Below, one piece after another: positions 7,147 through 15,673 of a DNA stretch of 64,000 nucleotides. Source of the DNA: Borrelia persica No12 (GTDB taxonomy: Bacteria; Spirochaetota; Spirochaetia; Borreliales; Borreliaceae); the NCBI RefSeq assembly GCF_000500045.1, contig NZ_AYOT01000146.1, positions 124,001 to 188,000 on the forward strand, given 5' to 3'. A program made the translations under genes and the position numbers. A model generated the notes under the pieces. That model did not search any database, had not been told where the DNA came from, and was given only the letters and a program-made list of their open reading frames with translations. Every line of letters begins with the position of its first letter. Within the stretch, counting starts at the first letter, position 1.

Positions 7147-8832
7147 TCACAAATTCATAATAATCTCATTAACAAACTTACTAATTTTCTCAGAAAAATT
7201 CTGGCGCTTTATAAATTTCAAAAGAATTAGATATTTATCCCTATACTTTTTAAGATTATCATCTGTAGAATTTAAAATAATCTTTCGCAAGCTTAAAAGA
7301 ACAGCATAAGCTATCTCTAAATTACCCTGATAATTTAATATTATATATTGAATATACTTATACACAAGTTCACCTTGATCATGATAATATTCAAATTTAG
7401 CAATATTTTTAACCAATTGAATTACATTGGTAATATCTTTCTCCTGAATTGCAACATTAATAAAACTCTTAACTGAAGTAATATCATCAACATGCATAAA
7501 ATATTTATAAAGTTGTCCTCTTTGAGATATTCTATCAACTCCATCTCTTGGAGTAAGCCAATTATCAAGAGCCTTTCTATATAAATTTAAATATTTTTTA
7601 GGAAAACTACCATATCTCTTTAAAAGGGAATCAAGAGTACTTATAAATTTACGATAAGTAGCCTTATCATATGCAGAATTCAACATTTCATCAAGATTCA
7701 AATAAATATTTTCATGTTCTGCCAAAGATTTTTCTCTAAAATCTATTCTATTTTGATGGTATCTATTACCCAATGTATGATTCCAAACAACAACATCAAG
7801 CATATCTTTATATTTATAATAATAAGTGGTCAATATCCAATTAAATCCTCCAGTAACAATTATCCCGACATTAGCTACAAGACCCGATATCTCCTTCGTA
7901 TTATCATACTTATCAACTGATCTAAAATATTCATCAAGAGCTAAAACAGAATTTGATTCTAGAACAATACAAAGATTTTTATTATTATAAAGTACAGCTT
8001 CTTTAACATTTAGGGACAAATTTTTAAAAAACATTACTTCAAGAGCTTTACTTAAATTAAAAAAAACCCCAATATCAGATACGGCAACATATTCTCCATT
8101 AAATTTTTCAAACAAAAACTTAATAGGATAATTCAAACTAACAGAATTTAATACATCACCAAATTCACTATCATAAACAACGATCTTTCCAGATTGCAAT
8201 CCAACAATTATATTATTGTCAGTATTTATCATAAATACACTGGGAGAAGACATAAGCGAAACAGTCCACATTTGCTCTCCAGCATCATTAAAAGCAAACA
8301 TTTCATCATATTCATTGATAATAAAAAAATTACCATTCTCAAGAACAACAGATGGAGTTAATGCCTTTCCTTCTATATCTATCTCAAAAACCTTATACCC
8401 ATCACCAAGCCTTAAAGCAATAACCCTACCATCAACTGTAGGAATCAAAATATAACCATTGCCTATTGAAGGAGCTTTTGTAGGAGCGACATCCAAGTTA
8501 TATTTCCATATAAGTTTTCCTCTTCGAATTTTTTGAACCTCATTACGTCCTGTAATAACGTAATATCCACTACCAAAATCCTTTAATAAGAAAGGATAAG
8601 GTGTTCTATCTAACCTATAAGAATACTTTTTACTCAAAGACATAGTATAAGTTATTAACCATCTATCTTTTGTCAATACAGTAATAGTATCACGTCTCTC
8701 ATCAAGGATAGGATTTCCTAAAATTTGTCCTGTTAAAGCTTTTTGGAAATAAAGATTAATATCTGCAAACAAAAAAGAACAAATATTAAAAAATATCAAA
8801 ACATAAAAATTTACTTTCAAAATCACAAACAT
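7147..8832 (-). CDS. Exported beta-propeller (PQQ-like repeat) protein
   Basis: 561 residues from the ATG at 8832 (a TTG at 8847 in the same frame is the alternative; neither has a clear ribosome site). Signal peptide at the N-terminus (VNFYVLIFFNICSFLFA). Residues about 40-330 show repeated blades of the type G-x-V-x-A-L/Y-D-x-x-x-G-x, for example GNGYILIPTVDGRVIALRLG, NEYDEMFAFNDAGEQMWTVS and GLQSGKIVVYDSEFGDVLN, as in PQQ-like or BamB-type eight-bladed propellers. The C-terminal 200 residues are helical, without known motif. It is probably periplasmic or outer-membrane associated and could act as a scaffold. It follows the ABC-F gene by a short gap and may be co-transcribed with it. Confidence 0.75.
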   Translation of the reverse strand: MFVILKVNFYVLIFFNICSFLFADINLYFQKALTGQILGNPILDERRDTITVLTKDRWLITYTMSLSKKYSYRLDRTPYPFLLKDFGSGYYVITGRNEVQKIRRGKLIWKYNLDVAPTKAPSIGNGYILIPTVDGRVIALRLGDGYKVFEIDIEGKALTPSVVLENGNFFIINEYDEMFAFNDAGEQMWTVSLMSSPSVFMINTDNNIIVGLQSGKIVVYDSEFGDVLNSVSLNYPIKFLFEKFNGEYVAVSDIGVFFNLSKALEVMFFKNLSLNVKEAVLYNNKNLCIVLESNSVLALDEYFRSVDKYDNTKEISGLVANVGIIVTGGFNWILTTYYYKYKDMLDVVVWNHTLGNRYHQNRIDFREKSLAEHENIYLNLDEMLNSAYDKATYRKFISTLDSLLKRYGSFPKKYLNLYRKALDNWLTPRDGVDRISQRGQLYKYFMHVDDITSVKSFINVAIQEKDITNVIQLVKNIAKFEYYHDQGELVYKYIQYIILNYQGNLEIAYAVLLSLRKIILNSTDDNLKKYRDKYLILLKFIKRQNFSEKISKFVNEIIMNL

Positions 8833-8854
8833 CCTAAAATGGGTCAAAATGTGA

Positions 8855-10486
8855 CTAAAGCTTTAAGCTGGCATGTCCTTCATAAAGTTTGTCCCTTAAT
8901 TCCTTAACTCTAAGATCATCAATATATTCTGAAAAAGTCATAAAACGATCAATTATTCCATTAGGAGTAAATTCAATAATCCTATTAGCTATCGTATCAA
9001 TAAACTGATGATCATGAGATGTAAACAAAACCACTCCCTTAAAATCTTTAAGACCGGTATTTAGAGATGTAATTGCCTCAAGATCTAGATGATTAGTCGG
9101 TTGATCCAATAATAATACATTAGCTCCGCTAAGCATTATTTTTGCAAGCATACACCTTACCTTCTCACCTCCTGAGAGAACATTAACTTTCTTTAAAGCC
9201 TCATCTTGGCTAAAAAGCATTCTTCCTAAAAACCCTCTAATATAAGTTTCATTTTGGTCTTTAGAATATTGTCTAAGCCAATCTATTAAACTTAAATCTA
9301 CATTAAAATATTCTTCATTATCCTTTTTAAAGTATTCAAAATTAACAGTAGTACCCCATTCATAATGCCCCTTATAATCTCTATCTTCATTAGTAATAAT
9401 ATCAAAAAGATAACTTGCTGAAATTGGACTACCTAAAAAAACAATTTTTTGCCCAGGTTCTATGACAACACCAAATTTATTTAAAATAAACTGTCCTTCA
9501 AATTCTTTAGTGAGATTCTTAATTGTAAGAACATTTTTTCCAAGATCTCGTTCACTCTTAAAATTAACATAAGGAAATTTTCTTAAAGAAGGTTTTAAAT
9601 CTTCAATTTTAATTTTTTCAATCAATTTTTTCCTTGAAGTTGCTTGCCGAGATTTTGATGCATTACTTGAAAATCTTTGAATAAAAGTTTTAAGTTCTGC
9701 TATTTTCTCTTCAGATCTTTTCTTAGCATCTTTCAATTGCTTATTAAGTATTTGACTAGTCTCATACCAAAAATCATAGTTACCAAGATAAACTTGAATT
9801 TTTCCATAATCAATATCAACAATGTGAGTACAAACTTGATTTAAAAAATGTCTATCATGTGAAACAACAATAACTGTATTTTCAAAATTAATTAAAAATT
9901 CTTCCAACCACTTAATTGATTGAATATCAAGATTATTAGTAGGCTCATCAAGAAGTAATATATCAGGATCCCCAAAAAGAACTTGAGCTAAGAGTATCCT
10001 TACTTTTAAAGCCGCCTCAACATCTCTCATTAAACTAGAATGCAAATACTCATCTATACCCAACCCCCTTAAAAGCACTGCAGCATTAGACTCAGCTTCA
10101 TAACCTCCAAGATCGGCAAATTCTGCCTCAAGCTCTCCAGCCCTAATACCATCTTCATCGCTAAAATCAGGTTTCAAATAAATCTCATCTTTTTCTTTTT
10201 GCAAAGAATAAAGTTTTTTGTGACCCATAATTACAGTATCAATAACTTTAAAATCATCATACGCAAACTGATTTTGTTCAAGAACAGCCATTCTTTGATT
10301 TTTAGCAATCGACACTTCGCCCTTGCTAGGCTCAATTGTTCCACCCAAAACTTTTAAAAATGTACTCTTACCAGCACCATTAGCACCTATTATGCCATAA
10401 CAATTTCCAGAAGAAAACTTAATATTTACATCTTTAAATAAAATCCTCTCTCCAAATGCAACTTCTAAATTACTTACTCTTATCAA
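8855..10486 (-). CDS. ABC-F family ATPase (YbiT-like) with one degenerate ATP site
   Basis: 543 residues with two ABC domains and the ABC-F linker (SRFSSNASKSRQATSRKKLI). The order and wording match the YbiT/YkpA branch, which act on ribosomes rather than in transport. NBD1 has Walker A GANGAGKST and Walker B LLLDEPTNNLD, but its signature is MRDVEAALK instead of LSGGQ, as in YbiT. NBD2 has an intact signature LSGGEK, but its Walker A reads GSPISASYL (Gly-Lys-Ser/Thr all lost) and its Walker B reads LLLDQPTNHLD, with Gln for the catalytic Glu. So the NBD1 Walker/NBD2 signature site looks functional and the other site dead. The start is a TTG at 10486 preceded by GGTGG. It is not a membrane exporter; no membrane segments are present. 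Confidence 0.9.
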   Translation of the reverse strand: MIRVSNLEVAFGERILFKDVNIKFSSGNCYGIIGANGAGKSTFLKVLGGTIEPSKGEVSIAKNQRMAVLEQNQFAYDDFKVIDTVIMGHKKLYSLQKEKDEIYLKPDFSDEDGIRAGELEAEFADLGGYEAESNAAVLLRGLGIDEYLHSSLMRDVEAALKVRILLAQVLFGDPDILLLDEPTNNLDIQSIKWLEEFLINFENTVIVVSHDRHFLNQVCTHIVDIDYGKIQVYLGNYDFWYETSQILNKQLKDAKKRSEEKIAELKTFIQRFSSNASKSRQATSRKKLIEKIKIEDLKPSLRKFPYVNFKSERDLGKNVLTIKNLTKEFEGQFILNKFGVVIEPGQKIVFLGSPISASYLFDIITNEDRDYKGHYEWGTTVNFEYFKKDNEEYFNVDLSLIDWLRQYSKDQNETYIRGFLGRMLFSQDEALKKVNVLSGGEKVRCMLAKIMLSGANVLLLDQPTNHLDLEAITSLNTGLKDFKGVVLFTSHDHQFIDTIANRIIEFTPNGIIDRFMTFSEYIDDLRVKELRDKLYEGHASLKL

Positions 10487-10583
10487 ACTACTTTTCCACC
10501 TAAACTTGACATTTTATTAAAAGAATTATCTTTAAAATAAAGCTAATTTTCAAGTAGTAAATCAATATTTGTATTAATAAATC

Positions 10584-10613
10584 TTGACTTACTACTTTAC
10601 TTTTTCGTATATT
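10584..10613 (+). promoter_or_regulatory. Promoter of groES
   Basis: TTGACT (10584-10589), 18-nt spacer, TATATT (10608-10613), about 30 nt before the start codon. No CIRCE-type inverted repeat (TTAGCACTC and its mirror) is present, so HrcA control of the usual kind is not visible here. Confidence 0.6.
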
Positions 10614-10642
10614 TATATTATCAAATTAAGGAGATGTTTGAA

Positions 10643-10915
10643 ATGAAAAATATTAAACCTTTAGCAGATAGAGTTTTAATAAAAATAAAAGAAGCTGAGA
10701 GTAAAACAATTTCAGGATTGTACATACCAGAAAATGCAAAAGAAAAAACACATATTGGAACGGTTATGGCCATTGGATCTAGCAAGGAAGAAATTAATGT
10801 CAAAATTGGAGATACCGTACTTTATGAGAAATATGCTGGTGCTGCAGTAAAAATTGAAGACAAAGAACACCTCATTCTAAAAGCAAAAGAAATAATAGCT
10901 ATTATAGAAGAATAA
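10643..10915 (+). CDS. groES: Co-chaperonin GroES (Cpn10)
   Basis: Lid of the GroEL chaperonin. 90 residues from the ATG at 10643, chosen because AAGGAG lies 9 nt before it and overlaps the upstream in-frame ATG at 10634. Typical start [11 protein letters not shown], mobile loop [20 protein letters not shown], and end [23 protein letters not shown]. The gene stands alone: groEL is not next to it, which agrees with what I know of Borrelia, where groEL lies elsewhere. It is followed by a hairpin. Confidence 0.95.
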   Translation: MKNIKPLADRVLIKIKEAESKTISGLYIPENAKEKTHIGTVMAIGSSKEEINVKIGDTVLYEKYAGAAVKIEDKEHLILKAKEIIAIIEE

Positions 10916-10920
10916 GGAAA

Positions 10921-10953
10921 TAGAGAAACTAAAATTGTGATTTAGTTTCTCTA
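10921..10953 (+). terminator. Hairpin after groES
   Basis: Perfect 13-bp stem (TAGAGAAACTAAA and its complement) with a 7-nt loop, 3 nt after the groES stop. The usual T run is missing (TAAAAGGG follows), so it may stabilise the 3' end or stop transcription weakly. Confidence 0.5.
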
Positions 10954-11120
10954 TAAAAGGGAAAGTTTTCAAATTTAGTAGTTACATCCTATTATCCTAA
11001 TCAAACAAAATCTAAGATTGATATATAAATAACATTACTATCAAATTAAAAGTAATGGACTTTTTGATTTAATCTCTCTAGAGGGATAAATTATTATCTC
11101 GTGATTTATTTATAAAAACG

Positions 11121-11795
11121 ATGTACAAATTAATCTTTAAAGGTAAAACCATATATTCAAATAAATTTGGAGATATTTATTATGATCCTCAATATGGACT
11201 TGAAGAGAGCAACTATGTGTTTATCAAAGGTTGTGAACTAGAGAGAGAACTTGCAACTGCCAAAAGTATAACGATTGCAGAATTAGGATTTGGAACGGGA
11301 CTGAACTTAATAGCCCTATTAAAATATTTAAAAGAAAATAACCTTAAAACAAAAATCAATTATTATTCAATTGAAAAATTTCCGTTAAAAAAAGCACAAA
11401 TAAAAAAAATATCACTACTTTTTAACAACGAAATACAATATTTTAAGACAATGCTTAAAAAATATCCAAAAATACCAATAAAAGATATAAAATACAAAGT
11501 ATCAGATAATATTAATTTAAAAATACTCATTGGTGATGCTAAACAAAAGCTTAAAGAATTACCAAAATATATCGATTATTGGTTCCTAGACGGATTTACT
11601 CCAAGCAAAAACATCAGAATGTGGAGCAAAGAAATATTTACAATAATCTCACAAAAGAGCAAAATTGGAACAAAACTCTCAACATTTTCTGCAGCAAGAA
11701 TTGTAAAAGATGGACTGAAACTTGCCAATTTTCATTATTCTAAAATAAAAGGATTCAATCACAAAAGACACATGCTCAAAGCACAAATGAAATAA
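11121..11795 (+). CDS. MnmD-like methyltransferase (MnmC N-terminal domain alone)
   Basis: 224 residues of the DUF752/MnmD family. SAM-binding motif AELGFGTGLNLIALLKYL; acidic binding residue in YYSIEKFPL; family signature YWFLDGFTPSKNIRMWSKEI; end motif GFNHKRHMLKA. In MnmC this domain methylates the aminomethyl group at U34 of tRNA to give mnm5U. Here the C-terminal FAD oxidase domain is absent, as in Gram-positive MnmD, so its substrate would be nm5s2U rather than cmnm5s2U, made by a route not seen in the window. No Shine-Dalgarno is present; TATAAA lies 4 nt before the ATG. It is preceded by about 200 nt that contain several inverted repeats. Confidence 0.8.
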   Translation: MYKLIFKGKTIYSNKFGDIYYDPQYGLEESNYVFIKGCELERELATAKSITIAELGFGTGLNLIALLKYLKENNLKTKINYYSIEKFPLKKAQIKKISLLFNNEIQYFKTMLKKYPKIPIKDIKYKVSDNINLKILIGDAKQKLKELPKYIDYWFLDGFTPSKNIRMWSKEIFTIISQKSKIGTKLSTFSAARIVKDGLKLANFHYSKIKGFNHKRHMLKAQMK

Positions 11796-11828
11796 CACAA
11801 ACAAACTCTAAAGCAATAAAAAGTATTT

Positions 11829-14450
11829 CTATTTCTTTAAATTAGAAATATAATTACCAATCTTTAAAACAAAAGAATCAAATTCTTCTAATTTTGCTCT
11901 CTCAAGATCAATAATTTCACCAGGAGCATTGGACAAAAAATCTTGATTTTCTAGCTTTTTAAGAGTTAAATGTTTAAGCTTTTCATATTTTTCTAATTGT
12001 TTACTAAGTTTTGTCAGTTCCTTATCAGTATCTATGAGATTTTTAATATCTGCAAAACTTTCAAAATCAACATTGGGAACGCCTATCATATTCTCATAAT
12101 TTTCATTGTAAAAGATACAATCAAAATTAATAAGCTTTTTTGCAATATGTTCATTTTGTTTAAAATACTTTTCAAACTTAAAATTACTACCAAATTTTAA
12201 AGCAACATTAATCTTAACATTAGGAACTACATTAAATTCGCTCCTAAGAGTTCTAATTGAGATAACAAACTCTTTAAATAAATTAAATTTTTGAAATTCT
12301 TCTTTAAAATCTCTTTGACTTTCAAATTCAGGATACTTTTTTAAAGACAATATATCTTTTGACAAAAACTTAGAATAAATTTCTTCAGTAATAAAAGGAA
12401 TAAAGGGATGCATAATAAGCAAAGCCTCTTTCAAGAAAAAAATTAATTTCGAAATGGTCATATTTTGTAAATCAAGATCATCACCATATAAATTAATTTT
12501 ACTAATCTCAATATACCAATCACAAAAATCATTCCAAAAAAATTCGTATACAGCCTTTGTAGCCTCATTATACTTATAATTTTTAAATGCTTGATCTATA
12601 ATAGCAACGGTTGAATTTAAACTTGTAATTAACCATTTATCAACATCATCAAATTCTAAAGTACTTAACAACAATCTACCCTTTAAATTTGATAAAATAA
12701 ATTTAGACGCATTAAATACTTTATTTGCAAACTTAGCTCCAAACATAAAATCTTTAGTGTCAATGTTTAAATCTTGACCTTGTACAGACAGAAATGAAAG
12801 AGTAAAACGCAAGGCATCACTTCCATATTGATCTATAATCTCAAGAGGATCTATGCCATTACCCAAAGATTTTGACATCTTTTGACCCTTTTTATCTCTT
12901 AAAAGAGGTGTTATATATATATCCTTAAATGGCACTTCTCCCGTAAATTCAAGTCCTGCCATTACCATCCTTGCCACCCAAAAAAATATTATGTCATAAG
13001 CAGTAATCAAAGTATTTGTAGGATAATAATTTTTAAAATCAAAAGTCACATCTGGCCATCCAAGAGAAGAAAATGGCCATAACCAAGAAGAAAACCAAGT
13101 ATCAAGCACATCCACATCTCTAACAAAACTCCTTCCTCTATAATCTTCACTAAGTGAAGGATCAGATTCACTAACAATAATCTCTCCTGTCTGAGTATCA
13201 TACCAAGCAGGAATTCTATGCCCCCAAACTAATTGTCTAGATATACACCAATCTTTAATATTTAATAACCAATGCTTATACGTATTTTCCCACTTTTTAG
13301 GATAAAACCTAATCTTTCCATCCATCAATGCCTGTAATGCAACATCGGCTAATGGTTTCATTTTCACAAACCACTGATTTGACAAATAAGGTTCAACAAC
13401 TTTTCCAGATCTATGACAATGTCCAACCTGATGCTTATGTTGCTTAATATCTATTAAAAAGCCTTTTTCTTTTAACTCTTTTTCTATTCTACTTCTTGCA
13501 GCACTAACACTTAAACCTTGGTACTCAACTGGAACATTTTTATTAAGTTTTGCATCCCTAGTCAAAATATTTATTTTAGGGAGATCATGCCTTTTTGCAA
13601 TATCAAAATCATTAGGATCATGTGCGGGTGTTATTTTCAAAGCACCACTACCAAATTCCATATCAACATAACAATCAGCTATTATCTTAATTTTTCTATT
13701 TGCAATAGGGATTACAACTTCACTCCCAATCAAAGATTTATATCTCTCATCATCAGGATTAACAGCAATAGCTACATCTCCAAACATAGTTTCAGGCCTA
13801 GTAGTTGCAACTTCAATAAAACTACCATCACACAATAAATATTTAACAAAATAAATCTTTCCCAAAATCTCTTTATATTCAACTTCTTCATCGCTAACAA
13901 CACTTCCAGAGCCAGGATCCAAATTTACAAGATATTCCCCCTTATAAATCAATCCTTTATTATACAAATCAATAAAAACTTTATTAACAGCCCTTGAAAG
14001 CCCCTCATCAAGAGTAAATCTCTCCCGCAAATGATCATAAGAAGCTCCAAGCTTTTCTACCTGATTTATAATTATTTTTCTATGCTTATTTTTTAATTCA
14101 AAAATTCCTTCAACAAACTCCTCACGGCTAAAATCGTCTTTACTTTTGCCAAGTTCTTTAAGCTGTCTCTCAAAAATTGTCTGAGTCGCAATTCCAGCAT
14201 GATCCGTTCCAAAAAGCCAAAGAGTATTATATCCCTGCATCCTTTTATAACGGACAAGAATATCTTGTAAAGTAAAATTAAGAGCATGTCCCATATGAAG
14301 AATGCCTGTAACATTCGGAGGAGGTGCTACCATACTAAATTTTGATTCAATCTTATCATTAGGACTAAAGACACCATTATCTAACCATTTTTTATAAATT
14401 TTATCTTCAAAAACCTTAGGATTATAACTGCTTGAAAGTTCATCGTCCAT
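11829..14450 (-). CDS. valS: Valyl-tRNA synthetase
   Basis: Class I synthetase, 873 residues. Signature PPNVTGILHMGHALN (HIGH-type) near residue 40, editing domain in the middle (TTRPETMFGDVAIAVNP), KMSKSLGN at about residue 525, anticodon-binding helices after 600, and a C-terminal coiled coil (ELTKLSKQLEKYEKLKHLT) that is typical of ValRS. Its ATG overlaps the stop of the dus gene upstream (TAATG), so the two are translationally coupled. The charged tRNA-Val is not in this window. Confidence 0.97.
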   Translation of the reverse strand: MDDELSSSYNPKVFEDKIYKKWLDNGVFSPNDKIESKFSMVAPPPNVTGILHMGHALNFTLQDILVRYKRMQGYNTLWLFGTDHAGIATQTIFERQLKELGKSKDDFSREEFVEGIFELKNKHRKIIINQVEKLGASYDHLRERFTLDEGLSRAVNKVFIDLYNKGLIYKGEYLVNLDPGSGSVVSDEEVEYKEILGKIYFVKYLLCDGSFIEVATTRPETMFGDVAIAVNPDDERYKSLIGSEVVIPIANRKIKIIADCYVDMEFGSGALKITPAHDPNDFDIAKRHDLPKINILTRDAKLNKNVPVEYQGLSVSAARSRIEKELKEKGFLIDIKQHKHQVGHCHRSGKVVEPYLSNQWFVKMKPLADVALQALMDGKIRFYPKKWENTYKHWLLNIKDWCISRQLVWGHRIPAWYDTQTGEIIVSESDPSLSEDYRGRSFVRDVDVLDTWFSSWLWPFSSLGWPDVTFDFKNYYPTNTLITAYDIIFFWVARMVMAGLEFTGEVPFKDIYITPLLRDKKGQKMSKSLGNGIDPLEIIDQYGSDALRFTLSFLSVQGQDLNIDTKDFMFGAKFANKVFNASKFILSNLKGRLLLSTLEFDDVDKWLITSLNSTVAIIDQAFKNYKYNEATKAVYEFFWNDFCDWYIEISKINLYGDDLDLQNMTISKLIFFLKEALLIMHPFIPFITEEIYSKFLSKDILSLKKYPEFESQRDFKEEFQKFNLFKEFVISIRTLRSEFNVVPNVKINVALKFGSNFKFEKYFKQNEHIAKKLINFDCIFYNENYENMIGVPNVDFESFADIKNLIDTDKELTKLSKQLEKYEKLKHLTLKKLENQDFLSNAPGEIIDLERAKLEEFDSFVLKIGNYISNLKK

Positions 14451-15427
14451 TATTTAAGCTTATCTCCTATAATATTAATTCGATTTAGATTTTTATAAAG
14501 TTCATCATAACTACTTGAACTCATAATATTCTGAAAATATTCACTACACATTTCACTCTCATTAAAGTAAATTTTGAAGTACTTCTTAAGCTTATTAAAA
14601 TCTTTAGTAGAACCCCAAGTAGAATGAAAATCCGTTATATGCAATTTTAATATATTTAATCTAAAATTCAAATCGCTATCTAAAAAGCCAGGTTCATCTT
14701 TTCTAAACAAGTTTAAATTTTTAAAAATCCCACGACCAAACATTACCCCATCAATAGCATATCTATTAATCATTTGATATGCCTGACTTAAGCTTAAAAC
14801 ATCTCCATTCCCAATAATCACTACAGAAGGATTAATTTCATTTTTCAACTTAACAAGTTCATCAAACACATTAATATCTATATGCCCCTCACTTTGATTA
14901 ATAACAAGTCTAGGATGCAAAGTTAACATATCAATACCCAACTTAAGCAAAAAACCCAACCAATCTGTAACCTCATCAGAAAAAAAACCATGTCTGGTCT
15001 TAACACTAAGAGGTAATCCATATTTCAAACATGCCTCTTTACTTGCAATAATTATTTCACGAGCCAAGGATTTGTTATTAATTAAAGCAGAACAAACCCC
15101 CTTTTTAATTATTTTTTTCTTAGGGCAACCCATATTAAGATCAATTCCCCAAAATCCCAAACCAGCTAAAATTTCTATTGCCTTAAAAAATTTATCGGGA
15201 TCATCACCCCAAATTTGAGCAATCAAAGGTCGCTTAAGTTCACCATTTGTCGTTAAAACATGTTGCATTGATTGCTTTGATTTATTCAAAAGTCCCCTTA
15301 CAGAAATAAATTCGGTAAAATAAATATCAGGAACATCCTTTCCATTTCCTATCAAATGAATCAAATTTCTAAAAACAGTATCTGTAACATCTTCCATAGG
15401 TGCTAAAATCATAATTGGACGATTCAT
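14450..15427 (-). CDS. dus: tRNA-dihydrouridine synthase
   Basis: FMN-dependent reductase that makes dihydrouridine in tRNA. Dus family motifs: MILAPMEDVTDTVFRNLI at the start, GFWGIDLNMGCPKKKIIKKG with the catalytic Cys, LPLSVKTRHG, and GIDMLTLHPR and IGNGDVLS toward the phosphate-binding end, DGVMFGRGIFKN. I take the ATG at 15427 (325 residues): the 16 residues before it are hydrophobic, lack family similarity and overlap a promoter. The stop overlaps the valS start. Which of the three bacterial Dus groups it belongs to cannot be set by eye. Confidence 0.88.
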   Translation of the reverse strand: MNRPIMILAPMEDVTDTVFRNLIHLIGNGKDVPDIYFTEFISVRGLLNKSKQSMQHVLTTNGELKRPLIAQIWGDDPDKFFKAIEILAGLGFWGIDLNMGCPKKKIIKKGVCSALINNKSLAREIIIASKEACLKYGLPLSVKTRHGFFSDEVTDWLGFLLKLGIDMLTLHPRLVINQSEGHIDINVFDELVKLKNEINPSVVIIGNGDVLSLSQAYQMINRYAIDGVMFGRGIFKNLNLFRKDEPGFLDSDLNFRLNILKLHITDFHSTWGSTKDFNKLKKYFKIYFNESEMCSEYFQNIMSSSSYDELYKNLNRINIIGDKLK

Positions 15428-15440
15428 ATTACTTAAAAAA

Positions 15441-15469
15441 GTCATAAAATAAATAATATAATAAGTCAA
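15441..15469 (-). promoter_or_regulatory. Promoter of dus-valS
   Basis: On the minus strand TTGACT (15469-15464), 17-nt spacer, TATGAC (15446-15441). The expected start (about 15434) is a few nt before the ATG at 15427, and supports that start rather than the ATG at 15475. Confidence 0.5.
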
Positions 15470-15605
15470 TAACATGGTAAAGAAGGGATTTAAATATGAA
15501 TTTTAAGATCGCAAGCAATGATAAAAATTTTTATTAAATTTGAATAAAAGATATCTAAAAATATTGAAAATATCTCTTAAAATAAATAACAATGACAAAT
15601 TTGAG

Positions 15606-15635
15606 ATATCATAATACAAGACATATCATAATACA
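15606..15635 (+). repeat. 13-nt direct repeat upstream of dinG
   Basis: ATATCATAATACA occurs at 15606-15618 and again at 15623-15635, a spacing of 17 nt, 39 nt before the dinG start codon. It may be an operator pair or part of overlapping -10 elements (CATAAT). Nothing else in the 15476-15673 gap stands out. Confidence 0.45.
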
Positions 15636-15673
15636 TAAAATTTATAAAACCATTAAAAAAGGATATTTACTAA

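Noticed and set aside
10921-11120. Riboswitch or T-box before the MnmD-like gene
   Set aside because: Several hairpins are present but none of the conserved sequence blocks of known riboswitch or T-box classes could be found.
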